The notes under the pieces were generated by a model. That model was given only the letters and a program-made list of their open reading frames with translations. It was not told where the DNA came from and did no database searches. A program made the translations under genes and the position numbers. Below are positions 62,002 through 64,000 of a DNA stretch of 64,000 bases, one piece after another. Origin of the DNA: Halalkalibacter nanhaiisediminis. Lineage in GTDB: Bacteria > Bacillota > Bacilli > Bacillales > Bacillaceae_D. The stretch is from contig NZ_VLKZ01000002.1 in NCBI RefSeq assembly GCF_007830185.1, positions 248,001-312,000 on the forward strand, in the 5' to 3' direction. Every line of letters starts with the position of its first letter. Positions within the stretch are counted from its first letter, which is position 1.

Positions 62002-62757
62002 TTATAATGTAACATTTAATAAAACAGGACAATGATCACTACCTAAAATGTCTGAATGAATTTGTGCATTTAAGAGCTTAGTTTGTAATCGTTCTGATAC
62101 GATAAAGTAATCAATGCGCCATCCTATATTTCTCTCCCGAACCTTACTCATGTATGACCACCACGTATACGCCCCTTCTTTTTCAGGATGAAAATACCTA
62201 AAAGAATCGATAAATCCGTTCTCTAATAAAGTTGTCATCTTCCCCCGCTCTTCTACTGTAAATCCAGAATTTTTCTTATTAGATGTTGGATTTTTTAAGT
62301 CAATTTCTTGATGAGCTACATTTAGATCTCCACACCAAATAACTGGCTTCACTTCATCTAATGCTTTAATATGCTTTAGAAAATCATCTTCCCACATGAG
62401 ACGATCCTCAAGGCGTGATAAATCTCGTTTAGCATTTGGTGTATATACGTTTACTAAATAAAAAGAATCAAATTCTAATGTAATAATTCTCCCTTCTGGT
62501 TCGGTGTCCTCGCTCCCAACTCCGTAGCTAACAGATAGAGGCTTTATTTTTGTGAAAACAGCTGTACCTGAATAACCTTTCTTTTCAGCATAATTCCAAT
62601 ATTGATCGTAATCCTTTAAAATCAACTCAATTTGTCCTGCTTGAACTTTTGATTCTTGAATACAGAAAATATCTGCATTTACCTCTTCAAAATACTTAAG
62701 AAAGCCTTTCTTCACACATGCTCTTATCCCATTAACATTCCAAGAGACTAGTTTCAT
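62002..62757 (-). CDS. exoA: Exodeoxyribonuclease III
   Basis: 251 residues. MKLVSWNVNGIRACVKKGF, DIFCIQESKVQ (Glu), GYSGTAVF, WCGDLNVAHQEIDL (Asp/Asn) and SERLQTKLLNAQ... GSDHCPVLL (terminal Asp-His) are the EEP-nuclease residues of ExoA/Xth. AP-endonuclease and 3'-exonuclease in base-excision repair. No operon partner visible. Confidence 0.93.
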   Translation of the reverse strand: MKLVSWNVNGIRACVKKGFLKYFEEVNADIFCIQESKVQAGQIELILKDYDQYWNYAEKKGYSGTAVFTKIKPLSVSYGVGSEDTEPEGRIITLEFDSFYLVNVYTPNAKRDLSRLEDRLMWEDDFLKHIKALDEVKPVIWCGDLNVAHQEIDLKNPTSNKKNSGFTVEERGKMTTLLENGFIDSFRYFHPEKEGAYTWWSYMSKVRERNIGWRIDYFIVSERLQTKLLNAQIHSDILGSDHCPVLLNVTL

Positions 62758-63068
62758 CTACTCATCACATCCTAAATAAACAATCTTTTATACTGAAAAA
62801 TATTGATACAATTCGTTAATTACTTCAATGGTAAAATCGCAATAATTATAGTGTAGTTCATTAACTACAAAAATGGAAATAACCAGAAATAATTCGAAAA
62901 TTCAAATTTATAAACTTTTAATCGTTCATGATCTCCATGTAAAGAAAATGCTTATTTTTTTAGAAATATAAGCTTACTAATCCTTTCTCTAGGACATTCA
63001 CCCAAGAATCTACATAGGTAAATGCATAAGCTTTAATGAATAGTAAATTTAAAAATGGAGGTTATTTC
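62758..63068. other. Intergenic, 311 bp
   Basis: AT-rich. Holds the exoA promoter on the left and that of the coat-like gene on the right; I see a short GTAGTT/AACTAC inverted pair near 62853-62868 and nothing else. Confidence 0.4.
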
Positions 63069-63329
63069 ATGAATACACATTTAAACTATTTTCCTGGTTA
63101 CTCCCATTATAGAAATATAGATAATTCCGATAATAGAATATTGGATAGACAATTTGGGGGCTTTGGTGGACCTTTCTTAGGAGGTCTTGCAGGAGGTTTA
63201 TTAGCTGGAACATTATTTTCACCTTATGGCTTAGGTGGATATGGATATCCCTATGGGTACGGAGGATATGGGTACCCGTATTATGGAGGTTACGGATTCC
63301 CTTATGGATACGGAGGGTATTATTATTAA
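63069..63329 (+). CDS. Gly/Tyr-rich protein (spore coat-like)
   Basis: 86 residues: an N-terminal MNTHLNYFPGYSHYRNIDNS, a Gly-rich hydrophobic centre (FGGPFLGGLAGGLLAGTLFSP), then GGYGYPYGYGGYGYPYYGGY-type repeats to a GGYYY end. Low-complexity Gly/Tyr tails of this kind occur in insoluble spore coat and crust proteins cross-linked by dityrosine. AAATGGAGG site 6-7 nt before ATG 63069; the longer frame (63036) is not needed. Confidence 0.65.
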   Translation: MNTHLNYFPGYSHYRNIDNSDNRILDRQFGGFGGPFLGGLAGGLLAGTLFSPYGLGGYGYPYGYGGYGYPYYGGYGFPYGYGGYYY

Positions 63330-63424
63330 AAGCCCGTTTTTAAGTCACCTATTATTATCAAATTATTAAAGTTCTTTTGTTATGAATAGTCATTTTGATT
63401 GCTACAAACAGTGTTATTAAATTT

Positions 63425-63463
63425 GAAAAAAGATGTGTCCTTGTATTTTGACACATCTTTTTT
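63425..63463. terminator. Bidirectional terminator
   Basis: AAAAAAGATGTGTC pairs with GACACATCTTTTTT. Lies between the convergent coat-like and PepF genes. Confidence 0.9.
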
Positions 63464-63474
63464 CATTCTCATTC

Positions 63475-64000
63475 TTACATTTTGTCAAATTCATCAACTA
63501 GCTCAGCAAATATCGCTAAAGCATTTTCAATAAATTCTGGTTTTGTTAGATCGACTCCTGTTGACTTAAGTAACTCAAATGGATAATCAGAGCTTCCACT
63601 CTTTAAAAACTGTAGATAGTTCTTAAGTGTGTTTTGATCTCCTGCTAAAATTCTATCAGCAAGATAAATAGCTGAAGCATAACCAGTCGCATATTTATAT
63701 ACATAAAATGGTCGATAAAAATGCGGAATACGCGACCAACCATATTTCACTTCATTATCTAAGACAAGTTCCTCACCATGATATTTCGTGAAAATCTTTT
63801 CGTATATGTCACTAAATACAGTTGCATTAAGAGGTTCTCCGTTCTCAGCTTTTTCATGGGTCATTTGCTCAAATTCAGCAAACATTACTTGTGTGAAAAA
63901 CGTGCCTTTAAAACCATCAATAAAATGGTTAATAAGATGTTTCTTCATTTGAGGATCCTCTGTCATTTTCAATAAATGACGAATAAGTAAAATTTCATTT
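63475..64000 (-). CDS. pepF: Oligoendopeptidase F (PepF/M3 family), C-terminal part
   Basis: The gene runs off the right edge; about 175 C-terminal residues are visible. FYRPFYVYKYATGYASAIYLADRILAG and LLKSTGVDLTKPEFIENALAIFAELVDEFDKM typify the C-terminus of Bacillus oligoendopeptidase F. The zinc HEXXH motif lies outside the window. Hydrolyses oligopeptides in the cytoplasm. Confidence 0.88.
   Translation of the reverse strand, partial: NEILLIRHLLKMTEDPQMKKHLINHFIDGFKGTFFTQVMFAEFEQMTHEKAENGEPLNATVFSDIYEKIFTKYHGEELVLDNEVKYGWSRIPHFYRPFYVYKYATGYASAIYLADRILAGDQNTLKNYLQFLKSGSSDYPFELLKSTGVDLTKPEFIENALAIFAELVDEFDKM

Noticed and set aside
1-64000. CRISPR arrays, tRNA or rRNA genes, prophage modules
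   Set aside because: I searched by eye for regularly spaced repeats, tRNA-like cloverleafs and rRNA segments and found none; apart from the IS end there are no phage or conjugation genes.

Overview
The window is AT-rich chromosomal DNA from a spore-forming Bacillaceae bacterium, probably halotolerant or alkaliphilic. The evidence is a set of Bacillus-type families (YhfH, YusW-like, YuiH-like, AmyX-type pullulanase, coproporphyrin-type ferrochelatase, DUF3231/coat-like proteins), Bacillus-type regulatory sites (Fur, Zur, PhoP and CcpA/cre boxes), strong AGGAGG ribosome binding sites with frequent TTG/GTG starts, and an ectoine hydroxylase gene. I saw no rRNA, tRNA or CRISPR array.

Layout. 1-2.2 kb: the left end of an IS200/IS605-family tnpB element has cut a haloacetate-dehalogenase-like hydrolase, next to a CaiB/BaiF CoA-transferase. 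2.4-4.5 kb: a Fur-boxed thioredoxin-like [2Fe-2S] protein, a HesB-like protein and a divergent IspH paralogue. 4.7-10.2 kb: a cobalamin-riboswitch-controlled Opp/Dpp/Nik-type ABC transporter in which one permease is fused to one ATPase. 10.3-12.2 kb: an FNT-family channel followed by cyanase. 12.3-22.5 kb: a sensor kinase, a chemotaxis receptor, redox genes, a Tet(L)-like MFS pump, YceI, and an alkyltransferase-like (ATL) pseudogene. 23.0-25.3 kb: YhfH, an RraA-like protein, a DsbA/FrnE-like gene with an in-frame UGA exactly at the first redox cysteine (candidate selenoprotein), and a decayed DUF421 gene.

25.5-34.5 kb is the most notable block. It is an eight-gene minus-strand operon recognisable as a variant of the Nit1C cluster (nitrilase, radical SAM, GNAT, AIR-synthase-like and MSMEG_0572/sll0783 proteins; associated with cyanide/nitrile assimilation in proteobacteria). 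Here it also carries a methylenetetrahydrofolate reductase homologue, a metal-type amidohydrolase and an FMN reductase, and its nitrilase has a second, catalytically dead nitrilase half. A divergent MocR-type regulator faces it, and near-identical 15-bp pseudo-palindromes sit just upstream of both genes. With cyanase and an FNT channel about 14 kb away, the region suggests a C1-nitrogen (cyanide/cyanate/nitrile) scavenging capacity.

34.5-64 kb holds housekeeping and accessory genes: Zn-dependent ADH, pullulanase, an Rrf2 regulator with a QorB-like target bearing two clear operators, TatD, a Zur-boxed FAD/NAD(P) protein, a polysaccharide deacetylase, an ArsB-like transporter with a coupled 48-aa peptide, stress and coat-like proteins, pirin, EctD, ferrochelatase, a PhoP-boxed Na/Pi cotransporter, a GntR/FCD regulator divergent from a SLC13 dicarboxylate transporter, SIMPL, EamA, exonuclease III, a Gly/Tyr-rich coat-like protein and the C-terminal part of PepF at the right edge.

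All functions are read from sequence features and family knowledge; no database search was run.
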